DNA of 64,000 nucleotides from Niveibacterium microcysteis (GTDB lineage: Bacteria; Pseudomonadota; Gammaproteobacteria; Burkholderiales; Rhodocyclaceae), in assembly GCF_017161445.1 (NCBI RefSeq), contig NZ_CP071060.1:3286001-3350000 (forward strand), written 5' to 3'. Below the pieces are notes generated by a model. It was not told the DNA's origin, did no database searches, and was given only the letters and a program-made list of their open reading frames with translations. This document shows positions 19,249 to 29,043 of the stretch, in pieces; the stretch's first letter is position 1, and every line of letters starts with the position of its first letter. The position numbers and the translations under genes were made by a program.

Positions 19249-19955
19249 TGCCCGGCACCCTCTTCCTGCTGCCTGTCGCGCTCGGCCCCGCGGACTCAGA
19301 CGCGCTTCACCCGCCTGCGACGCTCAGAACCACTCATCTGCTGCGGCACTTCGTGGTAGAGAACGCCAAAAGCGCGCGCGCCGAACTGAAACGCATCGGC
19401 CATCCGCAACCGCTGCAAGCGCTGGATGTTCGAGAACTGCCGAAGACCCCAACCGATGCCGACCTGAGCGCCCTGCTCGCCCCAGCCCTCGCAGGGCAGG
19501 ACATCGGCCTGATGTCCGAAGCGGGCTGCCCAGCCGTCGCAGACCCCGGTGCCTTGTTGGTCCGGCAAGCCCATCGGCTTGGCATTCGCGTAGCACCCCT
19601 AGTCGGCCCATCGTCTCTGCTGCTCAGCCTGATGGCCTCCGGGCTCAACGGCCAGAGCTTTGCGTTCCATGGCTATTTGCCGGTGAAGGAAGCCGAACGT
19701 GCGGCCGCGCTGCGCGAACTCGAAAAGGAGTCGCGTCGCTTCAAGCGCACGCAACTCTTCATCGAGACGCCGTACCGTAACCAGGCGATGTTTGCGGCCC
19801 TGCTTGCCGGCCTTTCGGCGGAAACGCAGCTTTGCGTCGCGCGCGAACTGACGACAGCTGGCGAATGGATCGCCACGCGCAGCATCGCAAGCTGGAAAAA
19901 AAGTGAGGCGCCCGATCTGGATCGGCGCCCCACGGTATTCCTGTTCCTCGCCTAG
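19248..19955 (+). CDS. SAM-dependent methyltransferase, tetrapyrrole-methylase fold (RsmI-like)
   Basis: This 235-residue protein has the fold's characteristic motifs: an N-terminal LFLLPVALGP, GLMSEAGCPAVADPGALLV (SAM-binding glycine-rich loop) and VGPSSLLLSLMASGLNGQSFAFHGYLP. It is clearly related to RsmI (16S rRNA C1402 2'-O-methyltransferase) but about 45 residues shorter and in a different context. It is probably the RsmI-related family found next to maf in betaproteobacteria; its substrate is unknown. ATG 19248 is chosen because it overlaps the maf stop. Confidence 0.82.
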   Translation: MPGTLFLLPVALGPADSDALHPPATLRTTHLLRHFVVENAKSARAELKRIGHPQPLQALDVRELPKTPTDADLSALLAPALAGQDIGLMSEAGCPAVADPGALLVRQAHRLGIRVAPLVGPSSLLLSLMASGLNGQSFAFHGYLPVKEAERAAALRELEKESRRFKRTQLFIETPYRNQAMFAALLAGLSAETQLCVARELTTAGEWIATRSIASWKKSEAPDLDRRPTVFLFLA

Positions 19956-19982
19956 CGGCCGGGCCGGCCGCCGAAGAAACGC

Positions 19983-20915
19983 TCAGCGATAGCGGGTCTC
20001 GACCATCCCCTCAGAGAAGGCTTGCGCCGCAACGCCGCCAAGCCGGCGCGCAAGGCGCTCAAAAGTCGGCTCACGCTCGGTGTAGTCGCGCAGCTTCTCG
20101 GCCTTGATCACATCTCGCGCCACCGAACTGACCGTCCCGGTCGCATCGGCGAGGCCGAGTTCGATGCTCTTCTGGCCAGTCCAGACCAGCCCCGAGAATG
20201 TCTCCGGGGTTTCCTTCAGGCGCTTGCCACGACCTTTGCGCACCGCATCGATGAACTGCGAGTGAATCTCTTGCAACATCGCGTTGGCGTGCTCGACATG
20301 GCGCGGCACTGACGGCGAGAACGGATCGAGGAACGCCTTGTTGTCCCCCGCCGTATAGACGCGCCGCTCGACGCCGAACTTCTGCATCGCCTCGGTAAAG
20401 CCAAAGCCGTCCATGATCACGCCGATCGAACCGATCAGGCTCGCTTTGTCGACGTAGATCTTATCCGCAGCGGCCGCAACGTAGTAACCGCCCGAAGCAC
20501 ACAACTCCTCAACCACCGCATACACCGGCAGTGCAGGCTTTGTCGCCTTGAGGCGCTTGATTTCGTCGTAGATCGCGCCGGCTTGCACCGGGCTACCGCC
20601 CGGGCTGTTGATCTTGATCACCACGCCCTTGACAGCGTCGTTCTTGAACGCCTCACGCAGCGCGGTATTTACGCGCGCCGCGCTCGCGGGGTTGTTCGCC
20701 GCGATAACACCATCCAGCTCGATGACCGCTGTATGCGGGTGACCATCAACGCCTTCCGGGCTGCGGCCCGACCACATGATCCAGAGAAACACGCCGAAAT
20801 ACGCCACGCCCAGCAGCTTGAAGAAAATGCCCCAACGGCGCCGGCGGCGCTGCTCCTTGAGCGCCTCGGTGGCGAGATCTTCGATCAGCTTGCGTTCCCA
20901 GACTTGTTCACTCAT
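19983..20915 (-). CDS. S49 family signal-peptide peptidase (SppA/SohB-like)
   Basis: This 310-residue protein has a basic N-terminus, one transmembrane segment (about residues 29-48) and a periplasmic ClpP-like domain. NSPGGSP and the nucleophile S141 in ELCASGGYYVAAAADKIY identify the S49 family, and the single-domain length fits the short SppA form. It probably degrades cleaved signal peptides. It overlaps the Rieske gene by 4 bp. Confidence 0.92.
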   Translation of the reverse strand: MSEQVWERKLIEDLATEALKEQRRRRRWGIFFKLLGVAYFGVFLWIMWSGRSPEGVDGHPHTAVIELDGVIAANNPASAARVNTALREAFKNDAVKGVVIKINSPGGSPVQAGAIYDEIKRLKATKPALPVYAVVEELCASGGYYVAAAADKIYVDKASLIGSIGVIMDGFGFTEAMQKFGVERRVYTAGDNKAFLDPFSPSVPRHVEHANAMLQEIHSQFIDAVRKGRGKRLKETPETFSGLVWTGQKSIELGLADATGTVSSVARDVIKAEKLRDYTEREPTFERLARRLGGVAAQAFSEGMVETRYR

Positions 20916-21265
20916 GCAGTTTTCTCAAGGAGGTAGATATGCCCATCGCGCTCGATCACATCGAGCTTCGGCAGACGGCCGCCGCGACACGGGCCGGCCA
21001 GACAATGCCCACCGACCGGGTCGTACAACGCACCGTGCGTTGCACAAATCAAGTATAAGCCCGAGTCATCGAAGAACTTGCCCGGTTGCCAGTCCAACTC
21101 AACCGGCACATGCGCACACCGGTTGATGTACGCCCGCACCTCACCCCGGTAGCGCACGACAAAACCGGTCTCGTCACCAAAAGCCGTGCGTAGCGGGAAG
21201 CGCACGCCATCGCCCCCCTCCTGAACCTCTCCGCTCGTGCAGATCAGGCGTTCGCTGCCAGCCAT
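20912..21265 (-). CDS. Rieske [2Fe-2S] domain protein
   Basis: This 117-residue soluble protein consists of one Rieske domain. The ligands are C50 and H52 (NRCAHVPVEL) and C74 and H77 (LICATHGALYDPVGGHCLAGPC). It lacks a membrane anchor and resembles ferredoxin subunits of dioxygenases or NirD-like proteins, but no oxygenase is nearby. The redox partner is unknown. It overlaps the HAD gene upstream by 22 bp and the peptidase gene downstream by 4 bp. Confidence 0.9.
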   Translation of the reverse strand: MAGSERLICTSGEVQEGGDGVRFPLRTAFGDETGFVVRYRGEVRAYINRCAHVPVELDWQPGKFFDDSGLYLICATHGALYDPVGGHCLAGPCRGGRLPKLDVIERDGHIYLLEKTA

Positions 21266-21903
21266 GCATCGAGCTCCGCAACGGAATGCACCAAACCAAG
21301 CGGCGCAAGGGCGTCGAGCACATCGAGCGGGTGCGCGCCGTAGGTCACGCCAACCGCTGGCGTGCCGGCGTTTTGCGCCATCAGCAAGTCATGCGTCGTA
21401 TCGCCGATCATCAAGGTGCGCTCTGGCGAGACGGCAAATTCGTCGATCAATTCGAGCAGCATCGCCGGGTGCGGTTTCGAGAATGTTTCGTCCGCCGTGC
21501 GCGAGCCGTGGAAGCGCGCACCCAGGCCGCTCGCAGCAAAAGCGCGATCAAGCCCGGCGCGGCTCTTGCCGGTGGCCACAGCAAGACCGTAGCCCTCAGC
21601 CGCCAAGCGATCGATCAGCGCCGGCACGCCGTCGAACAGCACCAGTTCGCCGTCGCGCGCGAAATAGTGGTGGCGATAACGCTCAACCATTCTCGGATAG
21701 TCGGCCGGGTCGAGTGTTGGCACCGCCGTATGCAACGCGTCGTTCAAGCCCAGGCCGATGACGTGGCTCGCCTGAGCACGATCGGGCACCGGCAAACCCA
21801 GATCCGCGCACGCAGCCTGAATCGCTGCGACGATCGTGGCAGTCGAATCCATCAAAGTGCCATCCCAGTCGAATACGACCAGGTCAAACCGGCGTTCAGC
21901 CAT
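21244..21903 (-). CDS. HAD-family phosphatase, phosphoglycolate phosphatase-like
   Basis: This protein of 219 residues has the HAD motifs FDWDGTLMDS (nucleophile Asp), VATGKSRAGLD, KPHPAM and MIGDTTHDLLMAQNAG. A helical cap domain lies between the first and second motifs. It is close to phosphoglycolate phosphatase (Gph) but could act on another small phosphate ester. ATG 21903 (MAERRFDLVVFDW) is preferred over codons further upstream; it overlaps rluC by 8 bp. Confidence 0.88.
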   Translation of the reverse strand: MAERRFDLVVFDWDGTLMDSTATIVAAIQAACADLGLPVPDRAQASHVIGLGLNDALHTAVPTLDPADYPRMVERYRHHYFARDGELVLFDGVPALIDRLAAEGYGLAVATGKSRAGLDRAFAASGLGARFHGSRTADETFSKPHPAMLLELIDEFAVSPERTLMIGDTTHDLLMAQNAGTPAVGVTYGAHPLDVLDALAPLGLVHSVAELDAWLAANA

Positions 21904-22864
21904 AGCTACGCGCCTCCTTCTCATCAAGGCGCGCCACGAAAGCGGCTAACTCATCCGGCAGCGGCGCGGAGAGCGCAAGGGGCTCGCCGGTAACCGGATG
22001 CGGCACAACCAGGCTCGCCGCATGCAGGAACATGCGCTTCAGACCTTCCTTCTGCAGCGCCTTGTTCAGCGCGAAGTCGCCGTATTTATCGTCACCCGCC
22101 AAGGGGAAGCCAAGATGAGTCAGGTGCACCCGGATCTGGTGCGTCCGGCCGGTCTTGATCTGCACCTCGACCAGACTGAAACGCTCCCAGCGCGCCACGA
22201 GCCGTACGATGCTGTGCGAAGCCTTGCCATCCTTATCCACCGTAACGCGCCGCTCGCCTTCTTCGGTCAGGTACTTGGTGAGAGCAAGCTTGATGTGCTG
22301 AACCGGGTTCGGCCACTTGCCAACCACCAGCGCCAGATAGCGCTTGTCCAAGCCGCCTTCGCGCAGCACATCATGCAGCTTGCTGAGCGCCGACCGCTTC
22401 TTGCCGATCAGCAGGATGCCGGAGGTCTCACGATCGAGCCGGTGCGCCAACTCGAGAAACCGCTGCTGCGGCCGCTGCTGTCGCAACTGCTCGATCACGC
22501 CAAAGCTCACCCCGCTGCCACCATGCACCGCAGTACCTGCCGGCTTGTTGATCGCCAGAAGCGCGTCGTCTTCAAACAGGATCGGGAACTCACGGCCCGG
22601 CACCGGCGCCTTGTCGGCCTTTTCAGCCAGGCGCAATGGCGGAATCCGCACCTCATCGCCCGCCGCGAGCCGGTAGGTCTGATCGATGCGCCCTTTATTC
22701 ACCCGCACCTCGCCGCTGCGCAAGATTCGGTAGATCAGGCTCTTGGGCACGCCTTTGCAGACGCGGATCAGAAAATTGTCGATGCGCTGACCTGCATCGT
22801 TTTCGTCGATCAGCACTCGCTGGACGGCTGGGGGGGCGGACGGGGTTTTGCCTTGCAAGACCAT
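21896..22864 (-). CDS. rluC: 23S rRNA pseudouridine synthase RluC
   Basis: This 322-residue enzyme makes pseudouridines 955, 2504 and 2580 of 23S rRNA in E. coli. It has an N-terminal S4-like domain (GQRIDNFLIRVCKGVPKSLIYRILRSGEVRVN) and the catalytic motif AHRLDRETSGILLI with its essential Asp. The C-terminal KTGRTHQIRVHL motif is also present. ATG 22864 is chosen over a long open upstream extension. It is divergent from rne, the arrangement also found in E. coli. Confidence 0.95.
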   Translation of the reverse strand: MVLQGKTPSAPPAVQRVLIDENDAGQRIDNFLIRVCKGVPKSLIYRILRSGEVRVNKGRIDQTYRLAAGDEVRIPPLRLAEKADKAPVPGREFPILFEDDALLAINKPAGTAVHGGSGVSFGVIEQLRQQRPQQRFLELAHRLDRETSGILLIGKKRSALSKLHDVLREGGLDKRYLALVVGKWPNPVQHIKLALTKYLTEEGERRVTVDKDGKASHSIVRLVARWERFSLVEVQIKTGRTHQIRVHLTHLGFPLAGDDKYGDFALNKALQKEGLKRMFLHAASLVVPHPVTGEPLALSAPLPDELAAFVARLDEKEARSYG

Positions 22865-22876
22865 GTTGAATATACT
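22848..22876 (+). promoter_or_regulatory. predicted rne promoter
   Basis: TTGCCT (22848-22853), a 17-bp spacer and TATACT (22871-22876) form a good sigma-70 promoter reading toward rne. It overlaps the first codons of rluC on the other strand. Transcription would start near 22883, giving a leader of about 350 nt. Confidence 0.6.
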
Positions 22877-22882
22877 GCTTGG

Positions 22883-23232
22883 GTTCGTCCGGTACGTCCG
22901 GCTCGGGCCGCACCTCGCAGGATGCAGGTACGGACCAGTCGGCGATGAGCTCAGCTCCCAGAGGAACGCCAAGCCAACCGTCGCTGGAGCACAAAAGCTC
23001 GCGATGGTACCCAAAAAACACTTGACCACATAGTTGGCGCGCAACTCGCAGAATGCAAGGCCCTGAGCGGTCGGCCGAACCTCGCCGAGACTGCAGGACC
23101 GATCAGTACGAATCCCGCGACTCTTTTTGAAAACGAACCATCGCATGACAGCGTTCCCGACAATCTGAGTACGCCGTCCGAATCGGACGGTGCGGTTCGT
23201 TCTGCCCGCTTGCGCGCGGGAGAACAACACCA
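22883..23232 (+). promoter_or_regulatory. long 5' leader of rne with three degenerate repeats
   Basis: No gene is seen in this stretch. It holds three related segments at 22907-22928, 23036-23060 and 23074-23097, sharing a core like ACCTCGCAGGATGCAGG. Copies 1 and 2 can fold into a small GCA...TGC hairpin presenting GGA or GAA in the loop. In E. coli RNase E autoregulates through a 361-nt rne leader; the same role is inferred here from length and position. Confidence 0.55.
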
Positions 23233-26196
23233 ATGAAGCGCATGCTTTTTAATGCGACGCAGGCCGAAGAACTGCGCGTCGCGATCGTAGATGGTCAGAA
23301 ATTGATCGATCTCGATATCGAATCGGCCGCCAAGGAACAACGCAAGAGCAACATCTACAAAGGCGTCGTGACACGCGTCGAGCCCAGCCTCGAAGCAGCC
23401 TTTGTTGACTATGGCGCCGAACGCCATGGCTTTCTGCCGTTCAAGGAAATTTCCCGCGCCTATTTCAAGGAAGGTGTAGAAGCTTCCCGCGCCCGCATTC
23501 AGGACGCGATCAAGGAAGGCCAGGAACTGATCGTCCAGGTTGAGAAGGACGAACGTGGCAACAAGGGCGCAGCCCTGACCACCTTCATCTCACTGGCCGG
23601 CCGCTACCTGGTGCTGATGCCGAACAACCCCCGCGGCGGTGGCGTTTCGCGCCGCGTTGAGGGTGACGACCGCGCGGAATTGCGCGACGCGCTGGATCAA
23701 CTGGACGTGCCCACCGGCATGAGCATGATCGCTCGCACCGCAGCGATCGGCCGTGCAGCCGAAGAACTGCAGTGGGACCTGAACTACCTCGCCCAGCTGT
23801 GGAAAGCAATCGAAGGAGCAGCCAAGGGCCAGAGCGGCGCCTACCTGATCTATCAGGAAGGCAGCCTCGTGATCCGTGCGATCCGCGACTACTTCTCCTC
23901 CGACATCGGTGAAATCCTGATCGACACCGACGACGTGTACGAGCAGGCGCGCCAGTTCATGGCGCATGTGATGCCGACCAATGTGCATCGCGTGAAGCGC
24001 TACCGCGACGATGTTCCGCTGTTCTCGCGCTTTCAGATCGAACACCAGATCGAATCGGCGTACTCGCGCCAGGTAAATCTGCCTTCGGGCGGTGCCGTGG
24101 TGATCGACCATACCGAAGCGCTGGTCGCGGTCGACGTGAACTCGGGCCGCGCAACCCGCGGCGCGGACATCGAAGAAACCGCGCTGAAGACCAACCTCGA
24201 AGCCGCGGACGAAGTGGCCCGCCAGCTGCGCCTGCGTGACTTGGGCGGCCTGATCGTCATCGACTTCATCGACATGGAAAACCCGAAGAGCCAGCGCGAG
24301 GTGGAAAACCGCCTGCGCGACGCCCTTCGCCATGACCGCGCCCGTGTTCAGACCGGCAAGATCAGCCGCTTCGGCCTGTTGGAGCTCTCGCGTCAGCGCC
24401 TGCGCCCGGCGCTCGCCGAAACCAGTTACATCACCTGCCCGCGCTGTACCGGCACCGGCCATATCCGCTCGACCGAATCGGCTGCGCTGCACATCCTGCG
24501 CATCCTCGAAGAGGAAGCGATGAAGGAGAACACCGGCGCGCTGCACTGTCAGGTACCGGTTGATGTCGCAACCTTCCTGTTGAACGAAAAGCGCGACGAC
24601 ATCGCCAAGATCGAGCTGCGCCACAAGGTCAACCTGCTACTGATCCCGAACCGCCATCTGGAAACGCCGGCGCACGAGATCGTCCGTCTGCGTCACGACC
24701 AGCTGAACTCGGAAGAGCTGAACCTGCCCAGCTACAAGATGGCGCAGATGCCGGCCGACGCAACCTATGCGCCGCCGTCCGCCAACACCGAAGGCAAGCC
24801 CCCGCGCCAGGAAGCCGCGATCCGCTCGTTCACGCCGGACCAGCCGGCCCCGATCGTTGAGCCGAAGACCGAGGCCGCACCGGTCGCCCCTAGCGCGACT
24901 GTGCAGCTGGGCCCCAGCCTGTTCCAACGCATCCTGAACTGGTTCCGTGGTGGTGACGCCACCACCGCGGCGCCGGCCGCGAAGCCTGCCGAGACCAAGG
25001 ACGCGGGCCGCAACGGACGTCGCAACGAGCGTAGCCGTGGCGAGCGCGGTGGCCGTGGCAACCGGGAAGAACGCGGCGAACGCGGCGAGCGCAATCGCGA
25101 CGCCCAGAAAGGCCGCGACGAGCAACGCAACCGCAACGAAGCGCGTGGCGAAAAAGGCCGTGACCGCCAGGGCGCCAAGCCCGAAGCCGTTGCCGAACAG
25201 GCAACCAAGCCGCAACGCGAAGGTGGAGAACGCGGTCGTCGCGATGAAAACCGTGGCGAACGCGCGGAGAAGCCTGAGGGCCAGACGCAGGAACGCCGCG
25301 AACGCCAGCCGCGCGAGCCACGTGAACCGCGTCAGCCGCGTCAGCCGAAACCGGCCGCAACTGAAGCCGATATCGCGACCGTGATCGACACCGGCGCCAT
25401 CGAAGGTGCCAGCGCCGCCCCCGAGATCGCACCGCAAGCGGATGAAGGCGAAGGCACTAGCCGCCGTCGCAACCGCCGCGGCCGCCGCGGCGGCGAACGC
25501 CGTAACAACGAAGCTGCGGCGCAGGAGCAAGGCGATAGCGCGAACCGCCCGGTCGAGATCATGTTCTATCCAACACCGGAGGCCGCCGCAGCCGCTGCGG
25601 AAGCACAAGCCGCAGCCGACGCTGCGCGCCGTGCGGAAGCCAAAGCCCGCAGAGCCGAACGTGACGCAGAGCGCCAAGCTCACCGCGAACGTCGCCAACG
25701 CCAGGCACCGGTAGAAATCATGTTCTACCCGACGCCGGAAGCCGCTGCCGCCGCTGCTGCAGCGAAAGAGGCCGCGACGACCGAAGCGCTTCCCAGCAGT
25801 GCGCCGGTGGTCGAGCCTGTCGCCGCGCCAGCCACCGCAGCAAGCGAAACCGTCGCCGTCACCGCAGTCGTTGAGGCAATCGCGAACGAGCCGGCCCCTG
25901 CCGTGGTCGAAGCGGCGCCAATCGCTCCGGTTGCGCAGGCCGAGCTTGCTCAAGAGGAACCACTGCCCGTTCGCGCGGCCGCTGCACGCACCCAGGCTCA
26001 ACTGCCGTTCGACCTGAGCGCGGTGCTGAAGAGCGATGAGCTCGTCATGATCGAAACGCGCAGCGACGCACCGGCAGCACCTGCCGCCGCCCCGGTAAGC
26101 TCGGACGAAGCGCCCGCGCGTCGCCGTCGCCAACGGCCGGCGCGCCCGGTCGTCGCCGACGAGCCGCTGCAGCAAGTCGAAACGCGCAACGAGTAA
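23233..26196 (+). CDS. rne: ribonuclease E
   Basis: This 987-residue endoribonuclease is the core of RNA decay and rRNA/tRNA processing. The N-terminal half holds the S1 domain, the 5'-sensor/RNase H-like region, the DNase I-like catalytic domain ([19 protein letters not shown]) and the zinc-link CPRC (C402, C405). The C-terminal half (from about 520) is disordered scaffold. It contains a probable membrane-binding helix [11 protein letters not shown] near 563-573, an Arg/Glu-rich RNA-binding region at about 585-710, and two copies of [17 protein letters not shown] (773-789 and 826-842). The C-terminus repeats an ETR motif (MIETRS, QVETRNE). It has its own terminator. Confidence 0.97.
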   Translation: MKRMLFNATQAEELRVAIVDGQKLIDLDIESAAKEQRKSNIYKGVVTRVEPSLEAAFVDYGAERHGFLPFKEISRAYFKEGVEASRARIQDAIKEGQELIVQVEKDERGNKGAALTTFISLAGRYLVLMPNNPRGGGVSRRVEGDDRAELRDALDQLDVPTGMSMIARTAAIGRAAEELQWDLNYLAQLWKAIEGAAKGQSGAYLIYQEGSLVIRAIRDYFSSDIGEILIDTDDVYEQARQFMAHVMPTNVHRVKRYRDDVPLFSRFQIEHQIESAYSRQVNLPSGGAVVIDHTEALVAVDVNSGRATRGADIEETALKTNLEAADEVARQLRLRDLGGLIVIDFIDMENPKSQREVENRLRDALRHDRARVQTGKISRFGLLELSRQRLRPALAETSYITCPRCTGTGHIRSTESAALHILRILEEEAMKENTGALHCQVPVDVATFLLNEKRDDIAKIELRHKVNLLLIPNRHLETPAHEIVRLRHDQLNSEELNLPSYKMAQMPADATYAPPSANTEGKPPRQEAAIRSFTPDQPAPIVEPKTEAAPVAPSATVQLGPSLFQRILNWFRGGDATTAAPAAKPAETKDAGRNGRRNERSRGERGGRGNREERGERGERNRDAQKGRDEQRNRNEARGEKGRDRQGAKPEAVAEQATKPQREGGERGRRDENRGERAEKPEGQTQERRERQPREPREPRQPRQPKPAATEADIATVIDTGAIEGASAAPEIAPQADEGEGTSRRRNRRGRRGGERRNNEAAAQEQGDSANRPVEIMFYPTPEAAAAAAEAQAAADAARRAEAKARRAERDAERQAHRERRQRQAPVEIMFYPTPEAAAAAAAAKEAATTEALPSSAPVVEPVAAPATAASETVAVTAVVEAIANEPAPAVVEAAPIAPVAQAELAQEEPLPVRAAAARTQAQLPFDLSAVLKSDELVMIETRSDAPAAPAAAPVSSDEAPARRRRQRPARPVVADEPLQQVETRNE

Positions 26197-26220
26197 ACCA
26201 GCTCGGGCCGCACAAACCAA

Positions 26221-26260
26221 AACGCCCCGCTGTCCTCTGGTCAGCGGGGCGTTCTCATTT
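26221..26260 (+). terminator. intrinsic terminator of rne
   Basis: AACGCCCCGCTG and CAGCGGGGCGTT pair perfectly (12 bp) around an 9-nt loop and are followed by TCTCATTT. It begins 25 bp after the rne stop. Confidence 0.85.
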
Positions 26261-26294
26261 GAGGTCGGCACCGCAGCGCCGGTAGCCGACGCAC

Positions 26295-26762
26295 CTACAC
26301 CTTGCCCGCCTTGATGGCCGCCAACATGGCCACCACACCGTCTTCGCACAGATCGAGCACATGCTCGAAACCCGCGTCACCGCCGTAGTAGGGGTCGGGC
26401 ACGTCAAGACCCACGCCGTCGGCGATGAAATCCCGGAACAAGTGCAGCTTGCCCGCATGCTCCGGCGGACAGAGTCGTTTCATGTGGGCGAGATGGCCGC
26501 GATCCATCGCAACCAGCAAGTCGAATACCTCGAAATCCGCCGCAGCCAGCTTGCGCGCACGCAATTTGCCAAGCTCGTAGCCACGCCGTTTGGCCGCGCG
26601 TTGCGAACGCGGATCAGGCGCCTCGCCAGCATGCATGCCCTGAATCCCGGCCGAGTCCACTTCGACGTCGGCGCCCGATGCCGCGATCATGGCCCTCGCT
26701 ACCCCCTCTGCGGTGGGGGAGCGGCAGATGTTTCCAGTACAGATGAACAGTACGCGCTTCAT
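26295..26762 (-). CDS. low-molecular-weight protein-tyrosine phosphatase
   Basis: This 155-residue enzyme carries the P-loop CTGNICRSP (C8 nucleophile, R14) and the general-acid motif DPYYGGDAGF. Length and motif order match LMW-PTPs such as Wzb/YwlE. No exopolysaccharide or kinase gene is adjacent, so its substrate is open (phosphotyrosine or phosphoarginine). ATG 26762 directly precedes KRVLFICTGN. It lies downstream of uvrB on the same strand. Confidence 0.93.
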   Translation of the reverse strand: MKRVLFICTGNICRSPTAEGVARAMIAASGADVEVDSAGIQGMHAGEAPDPRSQRAAKRRGYELGKLRARKLAAADFEVFDLLVAMDRGHLAHMKRLCPPEHAGKLHLFRDFIADGVGLDVPDPYYGGDAGFEHVLDLCEDGVVAMLAAIKAGKV

Positions 26763-26837
26763 GCTCTGAGTTTTTCTCGTTGTTGTCTTCGTATTGCCGG
26801 CCGCCCACCGCACAGGCGGATCGAAGCCGAGAGTGAA

Positions 26838-28871
26838 TCAGGGTGTGCCGTGCTGATCGGCACCAAAGGCGCGCTGGCGCAGCCGGAACAGTTCATCTCG
26901 CGCAGCGGCCGCCTTCTCGAACTCCAGGTTTCGCGCGTGCTCAAGCATGTCCTTCTCCAGTTTCTTGATCGCCTTGGCCAGCGCCTTTTCGTCCATCAAC
27001 GCATAGTCGGCATCGGCCTCGGCGACCTTGAGGGCCTTGCCGGCCTCCGCTTCGTGATAGACGCCATCGATGATGTCCTTGATTCGCTTGTGCACGGACT
27101 TCGGCACGATGCCGTTAGCCTCGTTGTGCGCGATCTGCTTGGCGCGACGGCGCTCCGTTTCGCCCATCGCGGCCCGCATCGAATCGGTGATACGGTCGGC
27201 GTAGAGGATCGCTGTGCCGTGCAAATGGCGCGCCGCGCGGCCAATCGTCTGGATCAGGCTGCGCTCGGAACGCAGGAAGCCTTCCTTGTCTGCGTCGAGG
27301 ATCGCGACCAGCGAGACCTCAGGGATATCCAGCCCCTCGCGCAGCAGATTGATGCCGATGAGCACATCGAACTCGCCCAGGCGCAGATCGCGGATGATCT
27401 CGACCCGCTCGACCGTATCGATATCGGAGTGCAGGTAGCGCACCCGGATGCCGTTCTCGCCGAGGTAATCGGTCAGCTCCTCGGCCAGCCGCTTGGTCAG
27501 CACGGTGACGAGCACACGCTCCTCCACCGCGGTGCGCTTGCGGATCTCAGTCAGCAAGTCGTCGACCTGCGTAATCGCCGGCCGGACGTCGATCACCGGG
27601 TCGACCAGACCAGTCGGTCGCACCACCTGCTCCACCACCTGTCCTTGATGCTGCTCTTCATAGGCCGCTGGCGTCGCGGAGACAAAGATCGTCTGCGGCA
27701 TCAGGCGTTCGAACTCCTCGAACTTCAGCGGTCGGTTGTCGACCGCCGAGGGCAGCCGGAAGCCGTAGCCCACCAGGTTCTCCTTGCGCGCCCGGTCACC
27801 CTTGAACATGCCGCCCACCTGCGGAATCGCCACATGCGATTCGTCGATGAACATCAGCGCATCGCGCGGCAGGTAGTCGATCAGCGTCGGCGGCGGCTCG
27901 CCGGGCGCACGACCGGAGAGATGCCGCGAGTAGTTCTCGATGCCCTTGCAGAAACCCACCTCAGTCAGCATCTCCAGATCGAAGCGGGTGCGCTGCTCGA
28001 TGCGCTGCGCTTCGACCAGCTTGTTCTCACGCACATAGAAGTCGATGCGCTCACGCAACTCCTCCTTGATGCCCTCGATCGCCTTGAGCACTGTCGCACG
28101 CGGCGTCACGTAGTGGCTGGATGGGAATACCGTAAAGCGGCCAAGCTTCTGCTTCAGATGCCCGGTCAAGGGGTCGAACAGCGTGATGTGCTCGATCTCA
28201 TCGTCGAACAACTCCAGCCGCACCGCCATTTCGGCGTTTTCGGCCGGGAAGATGTCGATCACATCACCGCGCACGCGGAAGGTGCCGCGTTTGAAATCCA
28301 GGTCCGAACGCGAGTACTGCATGCCAACCAAGCGCTGCACGACATCGCGTTGCGGCATCTTCTCGCCCTCGCGCAGGTGCAGGATCATCGAGTGGTAGTC
28401 CACCGGGTCGCCGATACCGTAGATGCAGGACACGGTCGCGACGATCACCACATCCCTCCGCTCCAGCAGGCTCTTGGTCGCCGACAGCCGCATCTGTTCG
28501 ATGTGCTCGTTGATCGCCGAATCCTTCTCGATGAAGAGATCGCGGCTCGGCACATAGGCCTCGGGCTGATAGTAGTCGTAGTAGGAAACGAAGTACTCGA
28601 CCGCGTTCTCGGGGAAGAATTCGCGGAACTCGGCGTAAAGCTGCGCGGCGAGCGTCTTGTTCGGCGCCAGCACCAGCGCGGGTTTGCCAGTGCGCGCGAT
28701 GACGTTGGCCATCGTGTAAGTCTTGCCCGAGCCGGTAACGCCGAGCAAGGTCTGGTACATCAGCCCGTCCTCGACCCCTTCGGTCAGCTTTGCGATCGCG
28801 GTGGGCTGGTCCCCAGCGGGCGGAAACGGCTGATGCAGGCGGAACGGACTTCCAGGAAATTCGACGATCAC
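26838..28871 (-). CDS. uvrB: excinuclease ABC subunit B
   Basis: This 677-residue DNA-damage-verification helicase of nucleotide excision repair has Walker A GVTGSGKT (K50), the [12 protein letters not shown] beta-hairpin motif, DESHV, and the C-terminal UvrC-binding coiled coil (UVR motif). The start is GTG 28871 ([10 protein letters not shown]), with a GGAG 7 nt upstream. The frame is open further upstream but lacks family similarity there. I see no CTGT-N8-ACAG LexA box in the 172 bp before it. Confidence 0.96.
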   Translation of the reverse strand: MIVEFPGSPFRLHQPFPPAGDQPTAIAKLTEGVEDGLMYQTLLGVTGSGKTYTMANVIARTGKPALVLAPNKTLAAQLYAEFREFFPENAVEYFVSYYDYYQPEAYVPSRDLFIEKDSAINEHIEQMRLSATKSLLERRDVVIVATVSCIYGIGDPVDYHSMILHLREGEKMPQRDVVQRLVGMQYSRSDLDFKRGTFRVRGDVIDIFPAENAEMAVRLELFDDEIEHITLFDPLTGHLKQKLGRFTVFPSSHYVTPRATVLKAIEGIKEELRERIDFYVRENKLVEAQRIEQRTRFDLEMLTEVGFCKGIENYSRHLSGRAPGEPPPTLIDYLPRDALMFIDESHVAIPQVGGMFKGDRARKENLVGYGFRLPSAVDNRPLKFEEFERLMPQTIFVSATPAAYEEQHQGQVVEQVVRPTGLVDPVIDVRPAITQVDDLLTEIRKRTAVEERVLVTVLTKRLAEELTDYLGENGIRVRYLHSDIDTVERVEIIRDLRLGEFDVLIGINLLREGLDIPEVSLVAILDADKEGFLRSERSLIQTIGRAARHLHGTAILYADRITDSMRAAMGETERRRAKQIAHNEANGIVPKSVHKRIKDIIDGVYHEAEAGKALKVAEADADYALMDEKALAKAIKKLEKDMLEHARNLEFEKAAAARDELFRLRQRAFGADQHGTP

Positions 28872-29043
28872 AAGGGCGCTCCGGAAAACTGGCCGAACCT
28901 TGGATTGTATGCCGCATCGCAAGTTCGGCCGCGGCTTGTTTCGGCGAGCCGGCAGGACGGCGCCCATCCGTTTACAATCCCGCCCCTGAATTGACCCGCC
29001 GGCACGCCACGAGCGTCGCGGCCCACAACAGGAATCCCACAGC

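Noticed and set aside
22865..23233. A 123-codon N-terminal extension of RluC across the rne leader
   Set aside because: It would cover the rne promoter and leader, has no similarity to the S4 domain, and ATG 22864 gives the normal length.
25021..25356. Short direct repeats resembling a CRISPR-like or tandem array
   Set aside because: They are codon-level repeats of Arg/Glu/Gly (RGER, RNEE-type) inside the RNase E coding sequence, without regular spacers.
24637..26349. A 570-codon minus-strand frame opposite the rne 3' half
   Set aside because: It is Arg/Gly/Ala low-complexity sequence created by the repetitive RNase E tail, with no ribosome site or family resemblance.
26361..28994. An 877-codon open frame on the plus strand
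   Set aside because: It lies antisense to uvrB, whose family motifs are unmistakable. The translation is His/Arg/Leu-rich with no recognisable domain, the usual mirror of a high-GC gene.
28872..29043. A possible LexA box upstream of uvrB
   Set aside because: I found no CTGT-N8-ACAG pattern in the interval; the only clear symmetry is a GGCCGAAC/GTTCGGCC inverted repeat with a long loop.
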